From: Heliocidaris tuberculata
Lineage: Eukaryota > Echinodermata > Echinoidea > Camarodonta > Echinometridae
Reading direction: 5' to 3'
Length of the DNA stretch: 64,000 nt
NCBI GenBank assembly: GCA_025618425.1
Contig: CM046846.1
Span: 4,164,114 to 4,228,113 of the forward strand
Shown: piece after piece, positions 12,020 through 46,249 of the stretch
Numbering within the stretch: position 1 is the first letter of the stretch
How the letters are laid out: every line of letters starts with the position of its first letter
Translations under genes and position numbers: made by a program
The notes under the pieces: generated by a model
Databases searched by the model: none
What the model was told of the DNA's origin: nothing
What the model saw: the letters and a program-made list of their open reading frames with translations, nothing else

Positions 12020-14950
12020 GGTAAACTTTCAATTAAAATATTTCTGTGGAAGGAGGCTTTAAGTCTCCATGCCTATATAATACAAAGAAAATCAAATTCA
12101 AATTTACTTAAATCAGTGTACATTAGGCAAATAACATGCACAAATGAAAAACGTTGAATAAAATCTGTACTCATGGAGAGATACAATTTGAAGGAAAGGA
12201 GAGATGATTAAAACAGATTTAATTTAACATCACATCTTGTAAGGGGGGTAAAGAAAAATTAACTTGTAAGGTGAAAGAAATACAAACTTAAAATTTCAAA
12301 ACTTTTCAATGACGCGTTATTCAATATATTTACAACCAATATATTTACAAAGAACTCATCAAATTAATATCTTCAAATTTTGAACTGGAAAGAAACGGAT
12401 TGTCAGTTTATTACAGCAGAATTGACTTTTCAATAGATTATACATCAATTTATGAAAATCGAGTGAACCATGTACTTTTCCAAAAAGAATAAAAAAATAT
12501 TCAGGCCTATATTTTCTCAATACTGCACTCCTCTATCTACATATTTACATTAAACAAAGCATTCATTTGATACATAAGGTAATCAGAAATATCATAAGCA
12601 GGAAACCTTTGAGCAAATAGTTTTGATGAAACCTTGACCAAAACTAATCTACATTTTAATCCTTAGGCTAAGAGTTTCTTTAAATTTAATTCTCTGCTGA
12701 GGAACAGAGTTATCCCAGTGGAAAATGATAAAGTACAATATAAGCAATAATATATGCCATGGATACAATATCCATTTACTTGATGTACACAGGCACACAG
12801 GTTTTTGTTTTACATTTGGAATGTGTTATCAAACAGGAGAGAAAGAAAACCAGGGAAATGTAAGTTACATTTCCCTGAGAAAAACAAGAGCACTAAACTT
12901 CGCACACCATAATCATAATCTTTAGAGCAGACACACAGCACACTTAGTCTTTGCTACATACTCCGACGTTTTTTAAATTTCTTTCATTTTCTTTAACTTT
13001 CTTAATCTTAAGTAAATTTAGGCCTATCCATTATGTAGCTGATCGTAAAAATATCTAAAATAATTTGGGTGTATTTAATAATAATGGTCGCGTACTGCAA
13101 ATTGCACACGCATTTCCAACGAACAAGGTATAATGTATTGCAATTGTGAATGCACTACTCTAGTAAAAAAAAAATATACTTGATAGTGACTATATACTAC
13201 AATAGATAATACATCCGATTGTGTGAAACCAACTGAACATTTCTGTATCATTGTGCATACCCTGTATAAAACATCAATAAACAATTACAGTATTTGTTTT
13301 TGCAGATTTCAGATATAGTTGGGTATTGTATATGGAGTCATAATACATCGAGACATCAACCGATTAATATAACTCTTTTGATGTACATATTATAAGAAAA
13401 TCTGTATTACTTCTCAATATCTGAGAAAAATATGAAGGAAATTTTATTTGTAAAATGAACAGAAAACAGAAAATTTACGTATAAAACGAGAGCATAATGA
13501 ACCCCAGATTTTTATCCACGATAAATAAATTGCATTGAACTTCTCTTTTTTTAAATTTCTTTTACTGTTGAAGAATTGTAGCACGATAGTTTCTTCATTT
13601 GAAAAGTCAAATTCAAGATTCTATATTACATAAATTCTTAGTGAAAAAACAAATAATTTTAAAAATGGACTATTTATACAATTCAAAATATGGGAACAAG
13701 TTTTTACAGAGTTGTTATTTTACTTCCTTTAAATGTCATATTTAAGGGAAATCATTTTCTAAATGCTATGCTATCAAAAGATGAATAAATATACCCGGAC
13801 CCTGGTCGCCTAATCAAATTGAAACAATCATATTTGACAAATTCAGCATACCTCTTAAAAGCATGATGATAATGAAATTTAAAACACAGAAGAAAAAAAA
13901 TATACTCTATTCCTTAGTGTTCGCTTTGTTCTGTTTTACTATTTCTACTGTATTTCAGTTACAAATTGTGTATACATGCACATATAAGGCCTAGTGCCTT
14001 TTAAACAAATTGTGGATTTGGATTACACAAGAGAATGTAAGCGACTGGGAAAATTCGCAATTTTGCATGCAAAACCATGTTCACTTATGTGCGTTTACAC
14101 CCGAAAGCTATATTGCACATTACTAGTTACTAGTGTGTTCTAATGTGAAAACAAGAGACTAGGCCTTTTACCCCAATGTATATCTAATCCCAATCTAGTT
14201 CGTTTTACATTCTGTTCTTTTTTTTTCTTCTACTTCTTTTTTTTTTTCTTCTTCTTCTTCTTCTTTTTTTTTTTAGAGGGGGGGGGGGGGAGGGAGATAG
14301 AAACAGTGGAGAAGCAACACTGTGACATCTGTTCCTGTGACAACCTTTTCCAATTTGAGCAGGATTGATTGTACTTCATAACGTTGCTTTCTTTGTAGAC
14401 GGCAGACTGAAGAAGCGCACACAAAGTATATGAGTATACATCTACCCTGCACTACCGTAATCAAATTTCACGCTATATATTCATGTATATTGAGATTGAA
14501 AAATAACAAGTGTATATTATTTACCTTCTTATTATATACATGTACTACATTTTTAAAGAAGAAAGGAAAAAAAGAAACAAGTGTATAAATACGTTTTCTT
14601 CTCTAATTGTTATATGTTTTCAACAACAGTAATAGCTACGTTTATATTGCGCACTATCCATCCCAGGGGATGCTTAGTATATCCAAATATCTGTCACAAT
14701 GCCACTACATACAGAGTGTCAAATTAAACTACAATGTATAACAAGGTGCTTTGGTTCAAGGGGTGGCCCATTTGTATAAAAAATATATTTCCTGGAACTT
14801 TAGCCACAACTTCTGGACGTATCTAATCAGCCTACCTATATATTCAGCCAGTTATTACTCACAGGCATAGATATATTATTAACAGGTTACATTCATACTC
14901 TCTCATTCAGCACAAATATGCATTTCGGTGAATAACCAAAACAAGACTTT
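11099..14950. other. Unique AT-rich stretch without a gene
   Basis: No supportable coding frame. It holds a poly(A) tract (11690-11713), a (CA)n(TA)n microsatellite (11940-12017) and a T/G homopolymer zone (14219-14290). Fewer obvious repeats than its surroundings. It is downstream of the SLC6 stop and may include a long SLC6 3' UTR, which cannot be shown from sequence. Confidence 0.4.
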
Positions 14951-15090
14951 CAGGGCCGTTTCATAAAACTTGTTAACAATGACAAGTTGCAATAACTGTT
15001 ATAAGCTACTGAAATCCTTGCATCTGATTGGCTGAAAGCAAATTTGTCGGTAAAATATCACTGACAAGACACTTGATGAAACGCCCCCAG
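14951..15090. mobile_element. Foldback MITE, GTTTCATAAAAC family, copy 2
   Basis: CAGGGCCGTTTCATAAAACT to TTGATGAAACGCCCCCAG, same interior as copy 1 (GACAAGTTGCAATAACTGTT and CTGATTGGCTGAAAG). Confidence 0.85.
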
Positions 15091-15723
15091 GTTCTACCAC
15101 CCTGCAGATTATGTATTTTACATGCTCAATAAACATGAATATAATCATGGGATTTCCAATTAATTTTATATCTTCCTGGCCATCGGCTAGCTAGGTTGTC
15201 ATGCTCTCTCAGTTAAAATTAATACTGAAATGGGATCAAGCTGCACTTTGTGATGGAGCACAGATGCAATTGTCAATGCTCAATTGCTTTGCTTCCTCGC
15301 ATATGCTCCATGCAGGTTGTATAAATGAAGGTACGAAAATGGAGAGTATTTCAAATACTGTAGTTTACATGGCAGTTAGAATGGTGTTTTTGGCAGGGTG
15401 CATTTAAGAAGACTACCGAAACATTCGTCTTTTTAGCATCTTTTCAGAGCATCTTGACATCCGATCATCAGGGGGGGGGGGGGGGCTGGCAGCCTTCCAC
15501 CCCTTGTTAATACCTAAGTATCTGATTCATCATTTTCGGCATATTTCAATTCAACTGTCAGCACATCCCCCAACCTTTAAAAGTGGTTAGAAAATATGCT
15601 AACTCATCAGCTTTGGTCCGACACCCCCCTCCCCCCACCCTCCATTCAATAAGCCTTTAGCCATGCATCCTTTTGTCATCGAAAACCCTCTTGAACAGTG
15701 TAAACTGCGTTGTGGAGCCCACT

Positions 15724-36502
<20,779 letters not shown>

Positions 36503-36599
36503 CTATACACACACACATAAAAAAGGAAAAAAAATAATATGTTACTGAAATATAGCCTTTAACAGCAATATAAATTCAGTGAAACTTAAATGCCCGCAT

Positions 36600-36900
36600 A
36601 TCGGAACTTCGAAAATCCTCGGGGGGGGGGGGGGGGGGGCTGCTGAAGACTATTACCGAAGGGCAAAAAATTGGCCAGTTTTTCCCTTTTTTTTTCTTTC
36701 CTTCCCTTTTTCCTTTCCTTCTTTCCTTTCTGTTTTTGTTTTCCTTTCCTTTCCCTTATCTTTTCTTCTCCTTTCTCTTTTCTCCTTTTTCCTTTCCTCT
36801 TCCCCCTCCTTTTTTTTGCCAACAGAGGTGGTGCATTTGCCGACAGCAATTCTTAGTGGGGAGAGTGTGACAACCCCCCCCCCCCCCTTCCCCTCTAGTG
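36600..36900. repeat. G-run, T/C-rich and C-run low-complexity block
   Basis: G homopolymer near 36620, about 130 bp of CCTTT-type sequence, then a C homopolymer near 36875. Open frames here are compositional artefacts. Confidence 0.9.
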
Positions 36901-37771
36901 ACGCCCCTGCCGGTATGGTGAATGAGAAAATTTATCCCCACGCTTATCAGTTAGGTAGATTGTTTTGGACGCGAGCCAACAAGACAGTTCGCCTTTCCTT
37001 CGCGGAGAGTGCGAGACTAGAACAGCGAATAAGTATTGATTTTCATTTTTTTCTTCCCGGTCCCATATCTACTCTGAATCAAGAGCTTTCCATCGATCAA
37101 GGGTATACTTTGAAAAGAGGAATAGAAGGGGAATAGAAGGTGATAAGACGATCCACTGCCGGTAAAAATCTCTCCCCCGTCGGAGGCAGTTCAATTGTTT
37201 CGTCTCTGCTACCTCACAAGAAAAGATTTAGGGTTGGAAGACACATGCTATTTATGACGAAAGTATTATCAAATAGTACAACGAGAAAAATCCATGCTAC
37301 CGCCAATAACAGTGGCGTATTCGCCTGCTTCGAGATTGAATATTGCGCTTTTATTTTCCCGTGTTTTTTTATTCTTATTTTGTCTTAGAACTCCTTGCGC
37401 TATTTTTGATCAGCTCGTATGGGCATCACTGAACGTGGAGGGGTGGTAACAGGCAACTAGCAAAGACAAAACAATTTTACTTCTCAAAATCAGATCAGAA
37501 GCTAATCTCTCGTATACTTTGAAGCTTCTCCTCTTCTCATCCTTTTCACTTACAAAAAAAAGTCTCAATTTTCGGTCAGAAAAAAAGTTGCACTAAAAGT
37601 AGGAAGTTCAATCGAACCATTACTTTTAGGCCTATATTTATATTCAGAATTACCTCTAATGGCTTGATGTGCAAGTTTACCGAGAGTTGTTTGATCAGCA
37701 TTTGATTGCGTAGGCGACCCAATAGCTTCATGCGTAATCGTCTCCGGAATATCGACCAGGGGCCTATTTAC

Positions 37772-37807
37772 CGCGCTATGACCTCTCCGCGACCCAAACC
37801 CCCGCAT
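37772..37807 (-). CDS. Candidate first coding exon of the SLC6 gene
   Basis: On the minus strand an ATG at 37807 begins MRGFGSRRGHSA, ending at GCG|GTAAAT in phase 0, as exon A requires. The local sequence is CpG-rich compared with its surroundings, as first exons often are. An in-frame ATG at 37903 would give a longer start. The reading frame stays open beyond this donor to 37565, but the next plausible donor (37661, G|GTAATT) would put a stop in exon A. There is no homology support; other upstream exons are possible. Confidence 0.28.
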
Positions 37808-37909
37808 GCCTTTCGAATTTCTTAGCGATATCTTTATAACTTCCAAAATACAATTACAAAGATGGAAACTTAATTTCATAATTGTCTTTAGAAGCGCGGG
37901 CATATTTTC

Positions 37910-39499
37910 AATTTTGCGACAAGAAGATCAAGGCAAACAACGTATTTGATAACAATATACATGTATAATACATGCATAGGCGTCAATCCATCTTCAGGAG
38001 ATCGAGGGGAATTAACACATTTATCGGAAGCATAGGATACAAGATTAACTTCTCCCCCCCCCCCCCCCCGGCATCCCAAAAATAAATAACGCCCCTGTAT
38101 GCATCTCCATTAGTAAATGAAATAGTAATTATCCTGAAGTATACATGCTGAACAGTTAAGTACGGTTTTCATGTAGCCCGAGATATTTTGCTTGAATTTG
38201 AAAAGGCCAGTTCAATTTCACAATTCAAAACGTTTTCATGCTGGACAGTTAATCTGTTCAAAAAGTATATCTTTAGAAGTCCTTAGTCTGCGATCATACC
38301 ATTGTCATATAGACATACGCAGCCCGCCCCTCCCAATCTTGACAGAAAAAAATATCTGGCGTGGAAAGATTTACTCTCTTTTATTAACAACAAAGGATGA
38401 ACAGCTAGTTGAATACTACACTAATTCTATATGAACCTGAAATAGAGTACACCCTTTCATCTTTTTTTTTTTTTTGTTAATATTCTTTTAGAGATTGTTT
38501 GCATTCATAAACCAGACATCCGACATTTGTTTAAATTTACATACTGGCTGATTGCTATTACCCGTTTTACGTCAATGAGCACTTCTCTCTTATTAAAACA
38601 ATATTTGATCACGTTTAACATTTATCTAACGCCAATTAGAGGCTTGGAAATAGATCGACATTAGTTTGTTTTAATTGCGTCACACATTGGGAACAGCTGT
38701 GATTATCAACACACCTTGGTGGATAAAACAAAATCGATTTTCTTTCCACAAATTGTTTCCCTTAAACAGCTTAAGTTTCAGTGAGGGATAATTCAAATTC
38801 ACCGACATTCCTGTACCATATAAATTAATCAAAATATCAAATGAGCTGTATTCAAACCAATTTCTATTTCCACTATACAATCCATCTGTGCGGTAATTAA
38901 TATTTCCAGTAGCGTTTCCGTTTACCAATTTTAAATCAATATATCTGATATCTGATAATGCTCGACAAAATTTCCGACTTCACTTTTTTTAATTCGAGGA
39001 ATGATGCATCTGTCGCGTCTACTTCAAACGAAAGTCTAAATGTAAACTGTACATGTACATGTATACATACATTGTGATTTCCATTTCATTTTCCCACCAA
39101 TCCGAAAAAAGGGCATTACCGACCCTCCCCCCCCCCCCCCCCATTAGTGAACAAACGAATGATTAGCAATCATTCTTAAACCAAAAGCTTTTGGAAAATA
39201 TGATTTAATTCAATTCAAATCAATTCAAATTTATTGATCATGCACAAAAATAAAAATACATTTGGCATAGAAATATCAGGATATGAATCGTCATAGACAC
39301 AGTTGATCTTTTCCTGCTGAAATTAATCTTTCTTCTAAATATCCTTTTATTTTTAAAGATAAATGATAAATTTTCCTGTGCTGAAATAATTTTTGACTGA
39401 TTTTGCGTTACGTGTTTTTAGATATTTCATAATGTACACTTACATGTACATTTATATAATTGATGATTGGCTTTGATATTGGCAAACATTGCGGGTTTC

Positions 39500-39532
<33 letters not shown>

Positions 39533-40195
39533 AACAACGAAACTTAGTGGCTTACGTAATAAAACTCACAATTCAGATCAATAATTATAATCATTCATTT
39601 CAACTAACCCCAATATTAGTAATATATTATTATCAAGCTTGGCACGATTTAAATCAAATTGCTATTTAAATAAAAAACAAAGAAATACATATCAAGTAAT
39701 TTTTGTTGATTTTGAAAATGCGACCAAAAAAAAATCACTCAAAAATCATTGATTTTATTGTTTAATTTGGGGGCTAAAAATTTATCCAAGTGAGAGGTTT
39801 TGTATTCCAAATAATTTCTGATATTAAATGTACCAAAATAATCTGTTTCTTTTAGATAGGAGCAATATCTAGGCTGTAACTATAAAAAAAAAAAAAAAAA
39901 AAAAAAAATATCAAAATATTTGTTTTCAAATCGCGATTTTTTTTCCAACCCTGATAATCATCCATTCTTTTTCCAAATGTGATGTTATACGTTTATTTCT
40001 CGACATACGTCAGTACAAAGTCACACATTATATCAATCACCATCATCATCATCATCACCATCGCCATCACAAATCACGAAGACTGAAATAAATGTACTCC
40101 AGTTTTGATAATTGATTTCGGAATATCACGCAAGTATCAATATCATACCATTTTTCCCGAAGTGTCATTCATTGTTTCCCGATCGTGTGATTGAT
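37910..40195. other. Stretch between SLC6 upstream region and the 40.2 kb gene
   Basis: No gene seen. It holds C-runs (38046-38060, 39127-39142), poly(A) tracts (39501-39530, 39882-39908), and ATTCAAATCAATTCAAATTT near 39210, resembling a reversed LINE tail. Confidence 0.5.
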
Positions 40196-40662
40196 ATGTT
40201 GCGTCCTTTTACAGTAGATGCTTCTGCGTCCCCAAGTTTAAAAAAGAAGAAGAAGAAGAAAGACCTAACACTGGATTCTGTGATGACAGATGACAGAACA
40301 GATCATCGGAAAGCACAAATTGATGAAGCAACGTCTTTATCCGCATACAAAAATTGTCTTTCGCATAAATCAGATTTGTCAGACTTACTACCACTGCTGC
40401 GCAATGTTCCTAAATTACTGTCAGTTTCAACAATGCAGATAATAGAAATCACGTCTCGACAATTAGAAAGTCATTTGCTATCTAACGACGATGACCAATT
40501 CATATCAATCCGACGTATCGGTCGTTGTTTTTGCGCACTGTACTATATTGGAAAAAGCATAACAAATGCACGTGACGACCCGGCGTACGCTCTACGAACG
40601 AAAGAGACACATAATATGGATGACGTCAGTGTCCGATTAAAATGCCGAGTCTTTTTCTCAAG
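40196..40662 (+). CDS. Predicted gene of unknown function, exon 1
   Basis: An open frame from ATG at 40196 to a donor TCA AG|GTAATG at 40662 (phase 2), 155 codons. It begins MLRPFTVDASASPSL, then a run of seven lysines, an acidic/polar stretch, then an amphipathic region (LLPLLRNVPKLLS, IIEITSRQLESHLLS) and ISIRRIGRCFCALYYIGKS. The frame opens further upstream without another ATG. No family recognised. The length, mixed composition and exon-like end support coding. It lies head-to-head with the SLC6 gene. Confidence 0.5.
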
Positions 40663-40668
40663 GTAATG

Positions 40669-40673
<5 letters not shown>

Positions 40674-40719
<46 letters not shown>

Positions 40720-40752
40720 TCTTCCCCCCCCCCCCCTCTCTCTCTCTCTCTT
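40674..40752. repeat. (CT)n microsatellite
   Basis: CT repeats, three TATC units and a C-run directly after the exon 1 donor of the predicted gene. Confidence 0.95.
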
Positions 40753-43231
40753 AGGCTTTAATCTTAGCATCACCGTTTCTCGAAGGATCACAAATACATC
40801 TAAATTTAGAATTAGACGAAATCCTTTATCTGGATGTCAAATATATAATGCACCAAATTCAAAGAAACTATAGTAGTTGCCACTGAATTGCGTTGTTATT
40901 GCTTTTTAGCTGACGTTGGAAAAATTCCATGGTGCATCACACTTTAGTGAATTATTACTAATGCGAAATAAAGTTTATATTAATGACGAAGGGGGGGGGG
41001 GTGGATCAGCCTCTAGATCTAGCATGCTTTTAGGCCATCACTCGTAGTCGTAAACATTGCAGTAGAGGAACGGATAAAACTTGATGTAGAGTGAGTTCAA
41101 TCTTCATATAGGACTAATATAACAACTGAATTAAACTGAACTGATTTTTTTTTCACAAGCAGGTACAGAATACAAATGAATGAGTTACAGAGTACAAATT
41201 TGGTCACAGAAGGTTACAGTGTTTGCAAAATCAATGTTTGCAATAAGAAAGTATTATTTGGATATTCAAGAATTATCAAATCATCGCAACAGAAAACGCA
41301 ATTTGATCACTCCTGTAGCAAATTGCTATTAACTTTCCAATATATGGAAAATCTGTCATTAATGTTAATCACTTAACAAATGACTCAAAACATGAAGAGC
41401 TGATGACTCTTCCAAATTGATGGGGCTGGGGGCATGGTTCGTGTTGTGAAGTGATGCGGATGGGGTAGCTTTCGTGAGTTATCCTCCGGAGATCGAGAGG
41501 ACCCCAAGACACACGAAAAGAGGGTAAGCTCCTCACATGTATGAAATACAACCGCCCACCCATTCTGTGATGACGTTTTACAACTTCTTCTAGCTTCAGT
41601 TACCAGTAAGATGAGTCGAAGCGTGTAAAGAGAACCTACAGAGCCTATGCAACTACTCCTATTGGTTTTACTCTGTTTGTACAAAAGATCCTTCACCACC
41701 ACGGCATCCAAGCTCCTACGTCAGAACAGAGCGCGTGTTTGCCCTTTCAGCGATCGAGAACTCTGCACCCCCACCCCCCTTCCTCGAGATTCTCCCCGCC
41801 TACTATGAGTGCACGTAGTAAGCTACGTTTGTTTACATCGCGATGGTGTGTGGCGTCGACTATGCTTTCATCCATGGTGCATGTACAACCAATAACATAA
41901 TGATGCAAAGCCTGCCCGCTCATCAGAGATAAAACATTCCTCGAAACTATAAATTAATCCTAACCCGCATATTTTATGTTGTGCAAGTTTATAGATTCCA
42001 AGAAATCGTTGTAAAACTGAGATCCAGACACACTGGATTATATAATCCATATCCCTGTTTCTAAAATTCTAATCTACTGAAGATTGACGATTAAGGAACG
42101 ATGGCGCCACGAGATGCATACATATTTCTGCAATTTATATTCACCTGCTCACAGACGTAACACTCGTATTTCATGAGCGCCGCTGATAACCGGTTGATAA
42201 AAAGGTATTGATAGCCAGCACCCTTCCCCTTCAAGAAAAAAAATTCATTTAAAAAAAAAAAGAAGAAAAGTTATCTACAGAAACAGAAAGAGAGAATACA
42301 CAATAGAGAACAAGTGCGATAACGAGAAACATAAACATAAAGAGCTACAAATCCTTGTGCAATATTAATCATTTCCATATCAACGGACTATACGAAATGA
42401 AGAAAAAAAATGGTACGTATGAGGCATTATCATGGGACTTGCCATTGAAAGTGAAGAGTATAAATACATTCATCACGTCTGTTTCCTCATGAACGTGTAA
42501 ATCTTTAATGATATCTGTAGCTATTTGTAGCACTCAAGGTTTTACGTGTAAGCCTCAGGAGACCCACTCATAAATATATTCGGACCGCCAGACAAGATGA
42601 GATTCCCCCTTCTTACTGAAAATGACTTTAACCAAGGAGTATACTGGGTCGGCAAGCTAGATTTACCCATTGCTTTAATTTTCACTGAAACATTCCCAGA
42701 AAGACGAGTTTGAAAATAAAATTATGTAGTACACGCCTGTCCGACCAACTTTAGGTCATTTTAAGGGGGGTACCCAACTGTGTCATAATTTGTTTCAATG
42801 GTTTTCTATAGCATATAACCTTGTTCCTAGATGATGGACACGAATTAAAGAAGAAGCAATAGTTCATGAATTTTAGTACCAAAACTTTGAGAGAAAAAAA
42901 TCAAATTATGTAACTTATGCATTAAGCCTATATACTAGTACCGGTTTACCCAACAATAAGGTCGCTTTTCCGAGCTTTACTCAGTAGACAAGTCCAAGGC
43001 ATTTGGTCATTTTCTGTATCATTTATACCAAGTATTATCACACAATGATCATAAATATAAAATTAACATTGAATGTATCCTTTAACCCGATATTTTGTCA
43101 TGATGCAAGCTACGGTAGAGCTATCAACCTAATTCAATCATTTAAATCATTGACGTACATGTAGTCGCTAAGGAGGAAAATAACATAGCTTGGACTTGCG
43201 CCAGTATCTTTTACACCTCCACATAGAAAGC

Positions 43232-43330
43232 ATAGTTTGCTTTATGATTTTTCTTTTCATATACACGGCAAACGCCTAACCCAATTGCTTTATGATTTTT
43301 CTTTTCATACACGGAAACGCCTAACCCAAC
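43232..43330 (+). repeat. Tandem duplication of about 48 bp
   Basis: Two copies of TTGCTTTATGATTTTTCTTT through AACGCCTAACCCAA in the intron of the predicted gene. Confidence 0.85.
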
Positions 43331-44085
43331 TCCTTGGTTGTTTTACAACGGGACCTTGCAACAGAAAATGATTGTATACTCCTGACTGGGGGTGTTGCAC
43401 TCATGAACGTCTTATTCATTTTTGTTGCGTACACTGTATATATCGTCATAACAAACTAAATGTGGCATCAGCCATCTCTTCACCTCCGGAATGAGTCAGC
43501 CATGAGTTCGCTATAGTATAGACCTACATTTTAGCTCTCTCACCAAATTTCATTTATCACAAAATATACCTTGTATGCCTATTCTCTGTGTTCATTAATT
43601 TGTTTAGACCTTTCCGTGCATACGGCCTTATTACCTTGTACAAGCAAAGAATGGTAGCACTGTGATTTTGCGTTCATTATTCAGCTATATAGCATAGACG
43701 AAGGGTATAGCTTTGTCTGGAATGCATCCTCATAGGATATTCATAGCCGCTATACTGAATGACGCATCTCTCCCTCAAGCCTGAATAGCAATGACTGTCT
43801 GCATATGGGACGCTGGATGATGACAGGGTACATGCATGGATGCTTCCAATTTCCATGAACTTCTCGTAAGACACGGCTCACACGATGCGTCATTTTGATT
43901 GCGTCAGTACCTGCGCTTATGGAGCCTGTGAAAGCCATTAAACCATACGCATAAAGTATTAAACGAATATCAGGTTATCCGTTATCATTTTAATGGTACT
44001 TAAATAAAACCAATTCAATTCAACATATCGTTCCATACAGACATGTATATGTATTGTAGACACGTTGTTTCATTTGCTAATTTAG

Positions 44086-44344
44086 AGTGTGGGGGCAAGG
44101 AACTTATCGAAATACCAACCGCACTACAAATGATGATGCCATCCGACCTCAACAGTTATCTATAGGAATTTGCAAAGAACACAGAAATCCCCTCGTAAGC
44201 GATTTGTATATGTATGCTATGTCGACGCTGTTTGAAAGAAAAATGCGAATTCAGCTGTTACACATTTTACGAATAAATCCTGATAAAGGGGCCTTTTCCC
44301 CGTCAACTGCGATGCACGTTTTGTGTACAATAAGTACAACGTGA
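44086..44344 (+). CDS. Predicted gene of unknown function, terminal exon
   Basis: The acceptor GCTAATTTAG with a T-rich tract leads to A GTG TGG, in phase with the exon 1 donor (AG|A). The frame runs 86 codons to TGA at 44342-44344, giving a predicted 241-residue protein. An AATAAA lies 11 bp later. The segment includes PLVSDLYMYAMSTLFERKMR and IQLLHILRINPDKG. A donor-like GTAAGC at 44192 and an alternative open frame (ELIEIPTALQ) leave the exact structure open; further exons in the 3.4 kb intron cannot be excluded. Confidence 0.4.
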
Positions 44345-44355
44345 TCATACTTTTC

Positions 44356-44361
44356 AATAAA
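44356..44361 (+). terminator. Poly(A) signal after the predicted 40.2-44.3 kb gene
   Basis: AATAAA 12 bp after the stop codon of the predicted terminal exon. AT-rich DNA makes chance matches common, so the position supports the exon only modestly. Confidence 0.4.
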
Positions 44362-44598
44362 TTCTTGAATTTGTAAGTAATGTATCAATATAACAGTCTT
44401 TTTAAAGCAAAAAAAAATGTCCACTATTTACAGGATATATTCACTTCAAATGTCAGTCACAGACAATTGTCGTATAAATTCGTCTCTCAAGAGGTCAGGA
44501 AAGGGACAGGTGTATAGATTTCATATTCAAGTTATAAATAAATTCCTCTAATTTTTGTCTGAACGGAACCCCAATAATTTCGCTCGGTGACACGACAT

Positions 44599-44775
44599 GC
44601 TCCTGCGACATTTGCTCCTCCGTCCATATCTCGAAAGGTCAAAGGTTAAGGTCAAGGTCATGATTTAGTTTTTTGTTAAGGACAATGTGAAGATTGGGAT
44701 TAGGGTTATAGGGTTAGGTTTAGGTTTAGGATTAACATGGCAAAATTAACCGGAGCAATTGTCGCAGGAGCAAAT
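44599..44775. mobile_element. MITE with telomere-like interior
   Basis: TGCTCCTGCGACATTTGCTC at the left and GAGCAATTGTCGCAGGAGCA at the right, enclosing TTAGGG/TTAGGTTT-type repeats at 44697-44733. Confidence 0.7.
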
Positions 44776-45982
44776 TTCATGGAACCTCTCCCTCACGTCC
44801 AATTTGAACATCTCTCAAGTCCCAGGTATAATCCAGACACACGTATATGAATTCAAATAACGTACACTCATGTAATGTTTATGTCAGGATATTAGACTCG
44901 TTATTCACAAGTCTATGCCGTCTTTCTCTTAGGGGAAGCAGAGATTGACTCAAGGAATCAATCATAATTAAATTGGGTTCTTAGTCTGTTGAGAGTCTCC
45001 ATGGGATGATATGCTTCCGATCACCCCAGGATTAGAAGAGAGAGAGATGGTGATGACGTCAATGCAGGAAGATATTCATTATTGTGTACAGGCCCTTTAA
45101 TGAAAAAAAAAATCAGTACGGTTGCGATGTACCAGTATCCGAATTATCTATGAATGACCAATGGGTATTATAATGCATAAAAACGCTTTAAATAGACCGT
45201 GACATAGCCATTAACCTTACCGCATTCGGAAGGATTCTCTATTATTTATTTCACAATTCACACGACACAATCTCTACACGCACCATCCACCCTAACTCCC
45301 TCCCCTCTTCCCATCCTCTCGCTCTAATAATCTCTGTCTTGCTCCAAGCGCTCCAAATTTTTTTTTCTCTCTTCAAGGGCACAACTAGACAAAATTGTAT
45401 GACCTTAATTCATCAGGCCAACTTTGAAAATTAAGAATGGAACTTCCGCTAGTTTGGGTCATTTTTTCTTCGTTATTTACTTACTTGTATCGTTCTGAGT
45501 ATTCTTCCTTTTTCAACAGCGGGATATTCGTAGCGTTATCAACCACCTCAACCCCTACCCTTCCTCTGACCCTCTAATTTCTTAAGTGTTAGCCGGGCAT
45601 GTTGTATCATAGATTTCTACATATGTATATACTCACTTTCACTTTCCAACTCAATTCGAATCTCCTTAAAACTACATACTACATTAATTTTGAAACGTTT
45701 CCCACGACCAGTATCTCTCATCCAATGAGCTAATCGCATGATTTAATTGATATCAACGCCCCCAATGACTGACGAATTTGTTTGTTAAAAAAGGATCGTC
45801 TGCATCGACAGTTCAATTCAATGTCATCCAGACTAACAATCATATTACAATGACTATTGTCATAAGAGAGCTCCACCTCTAAAATATGACATACCAGAAA
45901 GTGAGAAAGCCAATAAGACATAAAACCTGAAAGAGCAAGAAGCTAGAAAAGATGAAGGGGTAGGGTAGCGTACTAGGTTGAC

Positions 45983-46015
<33 letters not shown>
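45983..46015. repeat. C homopolymer
   Basis: About 33 C in a row; a similar run at 46405-46438 lies within the SINE. Confidence 0.95.
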
Positions 46016-46016
<1 letters not shown>

Positions 46017-46249
46017 TATTCAGACCCACTTAATATATGTGGGCGGATTCGGGCTTTCTTGAGCCCTGCCAGTAAATCCATTACTTTGTCATCTTTTCTT
46101 TTTCTTCTTCCTTTTATTGTTAGAACATTTTCTCTATAACTACCCTGCATACATGTATGTACTCTTTACACATCTTCCCCTTAACAATAAACAAAATGGT
46201 CATGCGACGGCCGTGAAGGGCAGATATACTTTTTAAATTGATGGTTTGA

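Noticed and set aside
36579..37136. 185-codon plus ORF
   Set aside because: Dominated by T/C-rich low complexity and homopolymers.
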